Positions 27,289 through 35,309 of a DNA stretch of 64,000 bases are shown here, piece after piece. The stretch is taken from assembly GCF_001874645.1 (NCBI RefSeq), contig NZ_CP017886.1:1674001-1738000 (forward strand), in the 5' to 3' direction. The translations under genes and the position numbers were made by a program. Source of the DNA: Pseudomonas frederiksbergensis (GTDB lineage Bacteria > Pseudomonadota > Gammaproteobacteria > Pseudomonadales > Pseudomonadaceae). Below the pieces are notes generated by a model, which saw only the letters and a list, made by a program, of their open reading frames with translations, was not told where the DNA came from and made no database searches. Position 1 is the stretch's first letter, and each line of letters opens with the position of its first letter.

Positions 27289-27413
27289 TGGCGGCTGTGC
27301 GCAGGGCGCCTTCGGGCGCACCGGTTTCCTTGGTGGCCGGGCTACCAACCTGCGTTCAGTCGCCACCCTATTGGTTGGTAGCCCATAGGTTGCGACTCCA
27401 CTCACTGAGGAGT
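27289..27413 (+). ncRNA. Candidate structured cis-regulatory leader, copy A
   Basis: Leader of the gene at 27420. Pairings seen: P1 TGGCGGCTG (27289-27297) with CAGTCGCCA (27357-27365); P2 GCGCC-TTCG-GGCGC (27306-27319); P3 GGGCTACCAACC (27339-27350) with GGTTGGTAGCCC (27373-27384), which crosses P1 as a pseudoknot; P4 ACTCC (27395-27399) with GGAGT (27409-27413), covering the Shine-Dalgarno sequence. The second copy at 59227-59351 keeps all four with compensatory changes. Regulation at translation is inference; no ligand or family is known to me. Confidence 0.65.
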
Positions 27414-27419
27414 TTCGCC

Positions 27420-27794
27420 ATGTTCAAACCCACACCCAATCCCCCCGAAGCCGACGCCGAAAGCGTTTCCCCCTACGCGTCCCTCGACTCCAAAGAGCTT
27501 CACGCCGCCGCTCACCGGGCGCTCGATCATTACCTGCTGTTACCTGAAACCAAGAAACTACTGGCCGACCGCCGGCCCGGTTGCATCTTCGTCATCGCCC
27601 CGCAGGTTGACAGCGAAACCCTGCTGGCCCACGCCTGCGAAACCCTGGCCTCGGCCAATGTTATGGCCAGCGACCTGGCGTTTGAACTCGACGGTCCCAA
27701 ACGCAACAGCGCATTGGCGATTCAACAGATGGTTGCCCTGGCGGAACTGGCGGTGAACCGTGCGTTGGATAACGTTGATCAGCCAGAGACTTAG
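27420..27794 (+). CDS. Small Pseudomonas-specific protein (MFKPTPNPP family, probably DUF6124)
   Basis: 124-residue soluble protein of a family found, as far as I know, mainly in Pseudomonas. It has the N-terminal MFKPTPNPP motif, LHAAAHRALDHYL helix, FVIAPQVDSETLLAHACE block, VMASDLAFELDGPKRNSALAIQQ and the ending NRALDNVDQPET. No catalytic motif or membrane segment is visible; function is unknown. A frameshifted paralog is at 58871-59220. Start at the ATG with GAGGAG seven bases upstream, inside a structured leader. Longer in-frame starts run through that leader and are rejected. Confidence 0.85.
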   Translation: MFKPTPNPPEADAESVSPYASLDSKELHAAAHRALDHYLLLPETKKLLADRRPGCIFVIAPQVDSETLLAHACETLASANVMASDLAFELDGPKRNSALAIQQMVALAELAVNRALDNVDQPET

Positions 27795-27803
27795 CACCAC
27801 AGC

Positions 27804-27851
27804 GTAGGAGCTGCCGCAGGCTGCGATCTTTTGATCTTCGGCAGCTCCTAC
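27804..27851. repeat. REP element holding the Fic stop codon
   Basis: One full REP unit followed directly by a truncated inverted head (CAGCTCCTAC). On the minus strand the TAG of that head is the stop codon of the Fic gene. Confidence 0.85.
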
Positions 27852-29203
27852 GTCTGATCTGTTTCGATGTGTGATGAGCCACTTAAAAAGAACACCCACT
27901 CGCGTCCCATCTTTTTCTTCTCGAACAGCTTCAACTCAACCAATCCGTTCAAGGTCGTGGCAGCGGTGTTGTAGGAGCAGTTCAGGTTTTCCTTCACATT
28001 GACCGCGGTGAACTCCTTGGCCATGCCGCTCTTGGCGATCTGAAACAGCGTGCGCTGCTTCTCGGTCAACTGCTTGAAAAGCCCGGACTCCTCGAGCCAA
28101 CGATCAAAACCTTCGGCGTAGACCCGGCTTTTTTGATAAGCCGCCGTGAACCCGGTTACCGCCCGCAGAATCACCGAGCACTGGTAATCGATGAAGTACG
28201 TCAGGTCCAGCCCATCACTCTCGGTATGCACATAAGAGCGACCGTACTTCACCGGCGCATTGCGCAGCAGAATGCTGATCGCGATGTAGCGAAATGCCGA
28301 GAAGTCATTCTTGAACATGAACCAGTAAAACAACGCCCGCGCCACCCGGCCATTGCCATCGCGGAACGGATGCTCGTAGCCCAGCGCAAAATGCAGGGCG
28401 ATGGCCTTGATCATCGGATGCACATAATCAGCGCGCAGAGGGTCGTCGTGGGGCTGGTTGATCCAGGTCGCCAATCCATTGAGCCGAGCGCTGATACCCG
28501 CTGCAGGTGGCGGTGTGTGAACGGTATTGCCCTCACCATCCTGCACCACCACCTGATCATTGCTGCGAAAAAGCCCCGGCGAATACAGCGAGTCATCAAT
28601 GCCTTCGACGCCGACGCGATGAAGTTGCCGGATCAGCTCGACACTCAATGGCTCGTGACGTTTTTCCCAAGCGAAAATCATCATTTTGTAGTTGCCGATG
28701 ACCATCCGCTCATCCGGGGTACGCGGCAGGCGATTGCGCTTGAGCATGTCCTTGGCCACCAGCGTGGTGGTCGCGGCGCCCTCAAGCTGGCTACTGCTGA
28801 TGGCTTCGTCTTCGATCAGGTCATTGAGCAGGTAACTGAAATGCGCCGTCTCACCGATATGATGAGTCATGTACTCCAGCGCGGCGGTCGTTGCCTGACG
28901 ATCAACCGTCGAGAGGGTTTTCTGTGCCAGCGGTGTAAGAACGAACTGACCCCATTGACTCGGTTCGCCTAGCGGCAACAAACGCACGTACTGCGCCACT
29001 CGGGCCTTTTTCACCAAGGCCCAGCACAAGGTCGGATCAAGACCGGGCGGCCAGCGAAAACGCAGATCATCGAACGGCAGATAGCGCCCCTGATCATCCA
29101 GCGGCTTGAGGAGTGCCAGATAGTCGACCAGTTTTTCCTTGTGGGGCGATTGCCCGAGCGCTTCGAAAAGGCTGGGGTCTATGGCTGGAGGGCTTTTCAT
29201 CAT
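27848..29203 (-). CDS. Fic-domain protein, class II, with C-terminal HTH
   Basis: Predicted AMP-transferase: Fic proteins attach AMP to target hydroxyls. 451 residues. N-terminal Fic_N-type region, then an inhibitory helix motif SSQLEG (137-142), matching (S/T)xxxE(G/N) of class II Fic proteins that auto-inhibit in cis, then the catalytic HPFRDGNGR (278-286), complete. The C-terminal part (about 370-445) looks like a winged-helix DNA-binding domain (SYNTAATTLNGLVELKLFE). No partner antitoxin gene is adjacent, as expected for a self-inhibited form. The target is unknown. The stop codon lies in a REP. Confidence 0.9.
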   Translation of the reverse strand: MMKSPPAIDPSLFEALGQSPHKEKLVDYLALLKPLDDQGRYLPFDDLRFRWPPGLDPTLCWALVKKARVAQYVRLLPLGEPSQWGQFVLTPLAQKTLSTVDRQATTAALEYMTHHIGETAHFSYLLNDLIEDEAISSSQLEGAATTTLVAKDMLKRNRLPRTPDERMVIGNYKMMIFAWEKRHEPLSVELIRQLHRVGVEGIDDSLYSPGLFRSNDQVVVQDGEGNTVHTPPPAAGISARLNGLATWINQPHDDPLRADYVHPMIKAIALHFALGYEHPFRDGNGRVARALFYWFMFKNDFSAFRYIAISILLRNAPVKYGRSYVHTESDGLDLTYFIDYQCSVILRAVTGFTAAYQKSRVYAEGFDRWLEESGLFKQLTEKQRTLFQIAKSGMAKEFTAVNVKENLNCSYNTAATTLNGLVELKLFEKKKMGREWVFFLSGSSHIETDQT

Positions 29204-29288
29204 CGCTGTCTCAAAAACTCGTGAAACTGAGTCAGGAGTACAGCATAGATGCAGGATTGTCTCAATATCTCAACAAATTGAGACAACC

Positions 29289-29360
29289 GTAGGAGCTGCC
29301 GCAGGCTGCGATCTTTTGATGTTTGAAAGTCAAAAGATCGCAGCCTGCGGCAGCTCCTAC
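29289..29360. repeat. REP inverted pair
   Basis: Two opposed full REP units separated by GTTTGAAAGT, in the intergenic space between the RND pump gene and the Fic gene; tails inward. Confidence 0.9.
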
Positions 29361-29398
29361 GGTTGCGGGGTCACGGTCGCGGGGTTGCGGTTCCGGGG

Positions 29399-32300
29399 TC
29401 AGAGCGGCTCTTTCTTGACCCTGAACCACGCCGCATACAGCGCCGGCAGGAACAGCAAGGTCAGCGCTGTCGCGACCACCAGTCCACCCATGATTGCCAC
29501 CGCCATCGGCCCGAAGAACACGCTGCGCGACAGCGGAATCATCGCCAGCACGGCGGCCAGTGCGGTCAACACGATCGGCCGGAAACGCCGTACCGTGGCT
29601 TCGATGATCGCTTGCCAGGGTTTGAGCCCGGCGCGGATGTCCTGTTCGATCTGGTCCACCAGAATCACCGAGTTACGCATGATCATCCCCGACAGCGCGA
29701 TGGTCCCGAGCATGGCCACGAAACCGAACGGCTGACGGAACACCATCAGGAACAAGGTGACGCCGATCAATCCCAACGGCGCAGTCAGAAATACCATCGC
29801 GGTGCGTGAGAAGCTGCGCAATTGCAGCATCAACAAGGTCAGCACGACGACGATAAACAACGGCACGCCGGCGTTCACCGAGTTCTGGCCACGGGTCGAG
29901 TCTTCCACCGTGCCGCCGACGTCCAGCAAATAGCCGTCAGGCAGTTCGGCGCGAATCGGCTCCAGTGTCGGAAGAATCTGCTGGACCAGGGTTGCCGGTT
30001 GCTCCTTGCCATAGATGTCGGCGCGAATCGTTACATTCGGCAAGCGGTTGCGGTGCCAGATAATGCCCTCTTCGAAGCCATATTCCAGGGTAGCCACCTG
30101 CGACAGCGCGACACTTTTGCCGTTGTCAGTCGGCACCGCCAGGCTAGACAGCAACGACAGCTCGGTGCGTTCGTGCAAGGTGCCGCGCAAGAGGATCTCG
30201 ATCAACTCGTTGTCTTCGCGGTACTGGCTGACGCTGGAACCTGTGAGCGAGCTTTGCAAAAACTTCGACAGGTTTGCCGTGCTCACGCCCAAGGCTCGCG
30301 CGCGGTCCTGATCGACGTTCAGGTACACCACCTTGCTCGGCTCTTCCCAGTCCAGGTGCACGTTGACCACATGCGGGTTCTCACGCACCTTGGCCGCGAC
30401 TTTACGTGCCAGGGCGCGAACCTCTTCAATGTGTTCACCGGTCACCCGGAACTGCACCGGATACCCCACTGGCGGACCGTTTTCCAGGCGCGTGACCCGC
30501 GAGCGCAAGGCCGGGAATTGTTCATCGAGGGTTGCGATCAGCCAGGTGCGCAGGTTTTCACGCTCCTCGATCGTTTTCGCCAGGACCACAAATTGCGCGA
30601 AGCTCGCCGCCGGTAACTGCTGGTCCAGTGGCAGGTAAAAACGCGGCGAACCGGTGCCGACATAGGCGACATAGTTGTCGATGCCGGCGTGCTCCTTGAG
30701 CATCGCTTCCAGCCGTTTGACCTCTTCGTTGGTGTTGCTCAACGAGGCGCCTTCGGCCAGTTTCAGATCAACCATCAGCTCCAGCCGCCCCGAGGCCGGG
30801 AAGAACTGCTGTGGCACAAAACGGAACAGCACCACCGAGGCCACAAACAACAAGATGGTCAGCGCAATGACAGTTTTGCGTCGGCGCACGCACCACTCAA
30901 CCAGACGCCGGACACGTTGATAAAACGGCGTGCCGTAAGGGTCCGGCTGGCCGGCACCGTGTTTCGCGGCGTGAATTTTCGCCAGATCCGGCAGCAGCTT
31001 TTCACCGAGATAGGGCACAAACACCACGGCAGCGACCCACGAGGCCAACAACGCGATGGTCACGACCTGGAAGATCGAGCGGGTGTATTCACCGGTGCCG
31101 GATTGCGCGGTGGCAATCGGCAGGAAACCGGCCGCGGTGATCAACGTCCCGGTGAGCATCGGGAATGCAGTGCTGGTCCAGGCATAGCTGGCAGCCTTGA
31201 GCCGGTCAAAGCCCTGCTCCATTTTGATCGCCATCATTTCCACGGCGATGATCGCGTCGTCCACCAGCAGCCCCAAGGCCAGTACCAACGCGCCGAGAGA
31301 GATTTTGTGCAGGCCGATTCCGAGGTAATACATGCAGGCAAACGTCATTGCCAGCACCAGTGGAATGGCCAACGCGACCACCATGCCGGTGCGCACACCG
31401 AGGGAGAAGAAGCTCACCAGCAAGACAATCGCCAGTGCCTCTACCAGCACCTGGACGAACTCGCCGACGCTGGTTTTCACCGCGGCTGGCTGGTCAGAGA
31501 CCTTGCGCAGTTGCATGCCGGCCGGCAGGTTGTTCTGGATACGCTCGAACTCCAGCTCCAGCGCCTTGCCAAGCACCAGAATGTCGCCGCCCTCCTTCAT
31601 CGCCACGGCAAGACCGATAGCGTCCTCGCCCATGAAGCGCATGCGCGGTGCCGGTGGATCGTTGAAGCCTCGGCGCACGTCAGCCACATCGCCGATACGG
31701 AAGGTCCGGTCACCGACGCGGATCGGAAAATTCCTGATCTCGTCGACGGTCTGAAAGTTGCCCGTCACCCGTAGCTGCAAACGCTCGCTGGTGGTTTCAA
31801 AGAACCCGGCGTTGGACATCGCGTTCTGTTCTTCCAGCGCTTGCTGCACCGCGGCCAACGGCAGCCCCAGGGTCGCGAGTTTGACGTTGGACAGTTCAAT
31901 CCAGATCTTCTCGTCCTGCAGCCCGAGCAAGTCGACTTTGCCCACATCCTTGACCCGTTGCAGCTGGATCTGGATACGGTCGGCGTAATCCTTGAGCACC
32001 GCGTAATCGAAACCCTCACCGGTCAGCGCATAGATGTTGCCGAAGGTGGTGCCGAACTCATCGTTGAAGAACGGTCCCTGAACACCCGGCGGCAACGTCT
32101 GGCGAATGTCGCTGATCTTTTTGCGCACCTGATACCAGAGGTCGGGAATCTGCGCCGAATGCATCGAGTCCCGGGCCATGAAGGTCACCTGGGATTCACC
32201 AGGGCGAGAAAACGAGACAATCCGCTCGTACTCACCGGTTTCCATCAGTTTCTTTTCAATACGCTCGGTGACTTGCCGCGAGACTTCCTGGGCCGTCGCA

Positions 32301-32464
32301 CCCGGCCAATTGGTCTTGATCACCATGGCCTTGAAGGTGAACGGCGGGTCTTCGCTCTGGCCCAGCTTGGTGTAGGACAACGCGCCGACGACCGCCAGCA
32401 AAATCATCAGGAACAGTACGATCTGGCGGTTATGCAGCGCCCATTCGGAAAGGTTGAAACGCAT
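29399..32464 (-). CDS. mexK: RND efflux permease, MexK-like
   Basis: Proton-driven inner-membrane drug exporter of the RND superfamily. 1021 residues with the typical N-terminal membrane helix, two large periplasmic loops and twelve membrane segments; TM4 carries the proton-relay aspartate in LGLLVDDAIIAVEMM, with GPMAVAIMGGLVVATALTL near the C-terminus. It follows its adaptor gene by six bases. Position between plsB and rsmJ and a divergent TetR gene match mexJK-mexL of P. aeruginosa; the symbol rests on that synteny and on sequence feel, not on a search. No outer-membrane channel gene is present, also as in mexJK. Confidence 0.88.
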   Translation of the reverse strand: MRFNLSEWALHNRQIVLFLMILLAVVGALSYTKLGQSEDPPFTFKAMVIKTNWPGATAQEVSRQVTERIEKKLMETGEYERIVSFSRPGESQVTFMARDSMHSAQIPDLWYQVRKKISDIRQTLPPGVQGPFFNDEFGTTFGNIYALTGEGFDYAVLKDYADRIQIQLQRVKDVGKVDLLGLQDEKIWIELSNVKLATLGLPLAAVQQALEEQNAMSNAGFFETTSERLQLRVTGNFQTVDEIRNFPIRVGDRTFRIGDVADVRRGFNDPPAPRMRFMGEDAIGLAVAMKEGGDILVLGKALELEFERIQNNLPAGMQLRKVSDQPAAVKTSVGEFVQVLVEALAIVLLVSFFSLGVRTGMVVALAIPLVLAMTFACMYYLGIGLHKISLGALVLALGLLVDDAIIAVEMMAIKMEQGFDRLKAASYAWTSTAFPMLTGTLITAAGFLPIATAQSGTGEYTRSIFQVVTIALLASWVAAVVFVPYLGEKLLPDLAKIHAAKHGAGQPDPYGTPFYQRVRRLVEWCVRRRKTVIALTILLFVASVVLFRFVPQQFFPASGRLELMVDLKLAEGASLSNTNEEVKRLEAMLKEHAGIDNYVAYVGTGSPRFYLPLDQQLPAASFAQFVVLAKTIEERENLRTWLIATLDEQFPALRSRVTRLENGPPVGYPVQFRVTGEHIEEVRALARKVAAKVRENPHVVNVHLDWEEPSKVVYLNVDQDRARALGVSTANLSKFLQSSLTGSSVSQYREDNELIEILLRGTLHERTELSLLSSLAVPTDNGKSVALSQVATLEYGFEEGIIWHRNRLPNVTIRADIYGKEQPATLVQQILPTLEPIRAELPDGYLLDVGGTVEDSTRGQNSVNAGVPLFIVVVLTLLMLQLRSFSRTAMVFLTAPLGLIGVTLFLMVFRQPFGFVAMLGTIALSGMIMRNSVILVDQIEQDIRAGLKPWQAIIEATVRRFRPIVLTALAAVLAMIPLSRSVFFGPMAVAIMGGLVVATALTLLFLPALYAAWFRVKKEPL

Positions 32465-32470
32465 CGGGGA

Positions 32471-33559
32471 TTACTCCTTGACCGCCAGATTGACCACGCG
32501 GTTGGAGCGATCCACCGGCCGTATTTGCTGGCCCTCATGGAGCACATGAACCCCGGCCGCCACCACCCAGTCGCTGGGGCTCAGGCCGTCAAGCACCGGC
32601 ACGGTTTTCTCACCGAAGGCGCCTACACGAACCGGAGCCTTTTTCAGGGTGTTGTTGGCACCCACGACCCAGACGTACGTCGCGCCGTTTTCGGCGGTGA
32701 GCGCCGAGAGCGGCACCGACAGCGGCACCACGTCGGCGATTTGAATGAATACCCGGGCGCTTTGGCCAAGCTCGGCCGGGACCTTGCCAGCGGTAAAGGT
32801 GATGCGCGCGGCAAAGGTCCGCGATTTTGGATCGGCGGCTGGCGACAGCTCACGAATGCTGCCAGCGAACCGCTGACCTTGCTGGGTCCACAGTTCAACG
32901 GTGACAGGCTGGCCGACCTTGAAACGGCCGAAGCTTTGCTCCGGCAGGCTGATCAGCACTTCACGCTCGCCGTCGGTGGCCAGGGTGAAGACGGTTTGCC
33001 CGGCAGCCACCACTTGCCCAACTTCCACGGCGCGCTTGGCCACCACACCGTCACGCGGGGCTCGAAGCACGGCGTAGCTGGCCTGGTTGCTGGCGACGTC
33101 GAACTCGGCCTTGATCTGCCTGAGTCGTGCTTCACCTGCCCGGTAGAGGTTTTCAGAATTGTCGTACTGCGAGCGGCTGACCATCTGACGCTCCATCAGG
33201 GTCTTGTAGCGATCACGCTCGGCACGCACCAGATTCAGGTTGGCCTCGGCGGCGGCAACCTGCGCGCGAGTCGCTTCCAGTTGCAGGCGTACGTCCTGGG
33301 GATCGAGTTCTGCCAGTGGCTGATTCGCCTTGACCCGCTCGCCTTCCTCGACCAGTCGTCGGCTGACTTTGCCGCCAATACGGAAGGCCAGGTCTGGCTC
33401 GTAACGCGCGCGGACTTCGCCGGGATAGCTGTCCATTGCCTGCGCGGAAGGCTCCGGCTGAACCACCATGGCCGGACGCACGGTGACTTGCACCGGCTCT
33501 TCGTGGCCGCACGCAGACAACAGGAATGCCAGGCTGACTGGCAACGCAAAGCGCAACAT
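32471..33559 (-). CDS. mexJ: RND periplasmic adaptor lipoprotein, MexJ-like
   Basis: Membrane-fusion protein linking the RND permease to an outer-membrane channel. 362 residues with a lipoprotein signal (MLRFALPVSLAFLLSAC, lipidated Cys17), barrel-sandwich halves around FRIGGKVSRRLVEEGERVKANQPLAELDP and APRDGVVAKRAVEVGQVVAAGQTVFTLA, and a coiled hairpin between them (about 80-150). First gene of the pump operon, starting 35 bases after a TATAAT box that overlaps the regulator's palindrome. Confidence 0.92.
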   Translation of the reverse strand: MLRFALPVSLAFLLSACGHEEPVQVTVRPAMVVQPEPSAQAMDSYPGEVRARYEPDLAFRIGGKVSRRLVEEGERVKANQPLAELDPQDVRLQLEATRAQVAAAEANLNLVRAERDRYKTLMERQMVSRSQYDNSENLYRAGEARLRQIKAEFDVASNQASYAVLRAPRDGVVAKRAVEVGQVVAAGQTVFTLATDGEREVLISLPEQSFGRFKVGQPVTVELWTQQGQRFAGSIRELSPAADPKSRTFAARITFTAGKVPAELGQSARVFIQIADVVPLSVPLSALTAENGATYVWVVGANNTLKKAPVRVGAFGEKTVPVLDGLSPSDWVVAAGVHVLHEGQQIRPVDRSNRVVNLAVKE

Positions 33560-33593
33560 GGTGAACGATCCTTCGCTAATGGAGCTTTGAATA

Positions 33594-33645
33594 ATTATAC
33601 TGGCCAGTATGTTATTAATAGCAAACTCACCAGTCCAGTATTAAA
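33594..33645. promoter_or_regulatory. Divergent promoter and TetR operator of the pump genes
   Basis: A perfect 14-bp palindrome ATACTGGCCAGTAT lies at 33597-33610 and overlaps a consensus TATAAT (minus strand, 33599-33594) that would serve mexJ, with a TTGCTA -35 at 19-bp spacing. A second half-site CCAGTAT lies at 33635-33641, just before the TetR gene. The arrangement suggests that the repressor blocks both promoters. Repressor binding is inference. Confidence 0.72.
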
Positions 33646-33652
33646 GCGAAAA

Positions 33653-34300
33653 ATGTCCAACAATCTTCCTGCACCTAACGGCCCCGGCCGCCCGAAGGAC
33701 CTCGCCAAGCGCGAGGCGATCCTCGAAGCGGCGAAACGTCTTTTTCTGAGCAATGGTTACGCGAGCACCAGCATGGACACGGTGGCGGCTGAAGCCGGTG
33801 TGTCGAAGCTGACCGTTTACAGTCACTTCAACGACAAGGAGACGCTGTTCTCCTCCGCCGTGATGGCCAAATGCGAAGAGCAATTGCCCACACTGTTCTT
33901 CGAACTGCCCGACGGCATGCCGATCGAGAACGTGCTGTTGAACATCGCCCGAGGCTTTCATCTGCTGATCAACAGCGCTGAATCGGTGAACCTGCATCGC
34001 CTGATCATGGCGCTGGGGAGTCAGGACCCGAAACTCTCGCTGATCTTCTTCGAAGCAGGTCCTCAGCGGATGTTGCTGGGCATGGAGCGCTTGCTGACCA
34101 GGATCGACCAGATCGGCGCCTTGAGCATCGACAAGCCGCTCAATGCCGCCGAGCACTTCTTCTGCCTGCTCAAAGGCGCAGCGAACTTTCGCTTGCTCTA
34201 CGGCTGTGGCGAACCCTTGACCGAGGACGCGGCCGAGGCTCACATACAGGAAGTGGTGGGGTTGTTTATACGGGCGTATCGGCCAGACACAACGCGATAG
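33653..34300 (+). CDS. mexL: TetR-family repressor of the adjacent pump, MexL-like
   Basis: 215-residue regulator. The helix-turn-helix spans about residues 30-60 (AKRLFLSNGYASTSMDTVAAEAGVSKLTVYSHFNDKETLF with SKLTVYSHF as the recognition helix); the C-terminal ligand domain resembles the TetR C_7 type (GGMERLL...FFCLLKGAANFRL). Start at MSNNLPAPNG, because upstream in-frame sequence is antisense to the pump genes and crosses the operator. Divergent from mexJK. The stop codon abuts a (CTTTG)9 repeat. Confidence 0.93.
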   Translation: MSNNLPAPNGPGRPKDLAKREAILEAAKRLFLSNGYASTSMDTVAAEAGVSKLTVYSHFNDKETLFSSAVMAKCEEQLPTLFFELPDGMPIENVLLNIARGFHLLINSAESVNLHRLIMALGSQDPKLSLIFFEAGPQRMLLGMERLLTRIDQIGALSIDKPLNAAEHFFCLLKGAANFRLLYGCGEPLTEDAAEAHIQEVVGLFIRAYRPDTTR

Positions 34301-34345
34301 CTTTGCTTTGCTTTGCTTTGCTTTGCTTTGCTTTGCTTTGCTTTG
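34301..34345 (+). repeat. (CTTTG)9 pentanucleotide microsatellite
   Basis: Nine perfect copies of CTTTG begin at the base after the TetR stop codon and end one base before a REP element. Five-base units change reading frame when gained or lost, but here the tract lies after the stop. Confidence 0.97.
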
Positions 34346-34346
34346 C

Positions 34347-34421
34347 GTAGGAGCTGCCGAAGGCTGCGATCTTTTCAAGGCACCAAAAAATCAAAAGATC
34401 GCAGCCTTCGGCAGCTCCTAC
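34347..34421. repeat. REP inverted pair, CCGAAGG variant
   Basis: Opposed REP units with the CTGCCGAAGGCTG head; the left unit has a shortened GATCTTTTC tail. It separates the TetR gene from rsmJ, which converge here. Confidence 0.9.
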
Positions 34422-34433
34422 GCCGGGGACACA

Positions 34434-35216
34434 TCAGGGTTTGAGCGCTTTCTTGGGGTAGATGTCGTACCGGCTGGACTTGCCGTCCAGCGCATGGCTC
34501 GGCTTTGGCCCTTCGATGCACGGCGCCTTGCGTGGGCGTTTGACCACCACTCGGTGGCTGGCCAGTGCGAGTGCGGCTTCGAGCAGTGCCGGCGCGTCCG
34601 GGTCATCGCCTACCAACGGGCGAAACAGGCGCATTTCCTTCTTCACCAACGCGGTTTTCTCACGATGCGGGAACATCGGGTCAAGGTAGATCACCTGCGG
34701 CGGCTCACCTTCCCAGTTGCGCATCAACTCGATCGAGTTGCCCTTGAGCAACGTCATCCGCGCCACAATCGGCGCCACCTCAAAATCTTCCGCGGCGCGA
34801 GCCAAACCGTCTTCCAGCAACGCGCCAATCAACGGCTGACGCTCGATCAGGCTCATTTCGCAGCCCAGGCTTGCCAGCACGAAACCATCCTTGCCCAGCC
34901 CGGCCGTGGCATCCAGCACCTTCGGCCGCACGCCTTGAGCGACCCCGACAGCCTTGGCAATCATCTGACCACTGCCGCCGCCATACAACCGGCGATGGGC
35001 GGCGCCGCCCTCGACAAAGTCCACCCGCACCGGCCCCGGTGCGTCCGGGCCGAGCTGTTGCAGTTGCAAACCGTGCTCACCCACTTGCAGTGCAAACTCG
35101 GCATCGTCCAGCAGCAATGGCAAGTTCAATCGCTCGGCCCACTGTTCGGCGCGTGCCTGAAACGCCTCGGCCAGGGCCTGGACTTTGATGCGGCTGGCCG
35201 CGGGTTGCTCACTCAT
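34434..35216 (-). CDS. rsmJ: 16S rRNA (guanine1516-N2)-methyltransferase
   Basis: SAM-dependent methylation of G1516 in 16S rRNA. 260 residues from [11 protein letters not shown]; a start four codons upstream is also open. It contains [22 protein letters not shown] as the SAM motif I and the catalytic block [19 protein letters not shown], characteristic of RsmJ. It converges with the TetR gene across a REP. Confidence 0.94.
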   Translation of the reverse strand: MSEQPAASRIKVQALAEAFQARAEQWAERLNLPLLLDDAEFALQVGEHGLQLQQLGPDAPGPVRVDFVEGGAAHRRLYGGGSGQMIAKAVGVAQGVRPKVLDATAGLGKDGFVLASLGCEMSLIERQPLIGALLEDGLARAAEDFEVAPIVARMTLLKGNSIELMRNWEGEPPQVIYLDPMFPHREKTALVKKEMRLFRPLVGDDPDAPALLEAALALASHRVVVKRPRKAPCIEGPKPSHALDGKSSRYDIYPKKALKP

Positions 35217-35309
35217 CAGAAAACACACTCAAAAAATTAATGATCGGCAAAAACGGCCGATAACAAAACTATCGAGCATTTTGCCAGAGCTGAGCGTCGA
35301 CCGAGAGAA

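Noticed and set aside
27072..27419. Long N-terminal extension of the MFKPTPNPP gene
   Set aside because: The extension is the structured leader; the paralog has different, non-homologous translation there while RNA pairing is kept.
31841..33652. Long upstream extension of the MexL-like TetR gene
   Set aside because: It runs antisense through mexK and mexJ and across the operator; the conserved protein starts at 33653.
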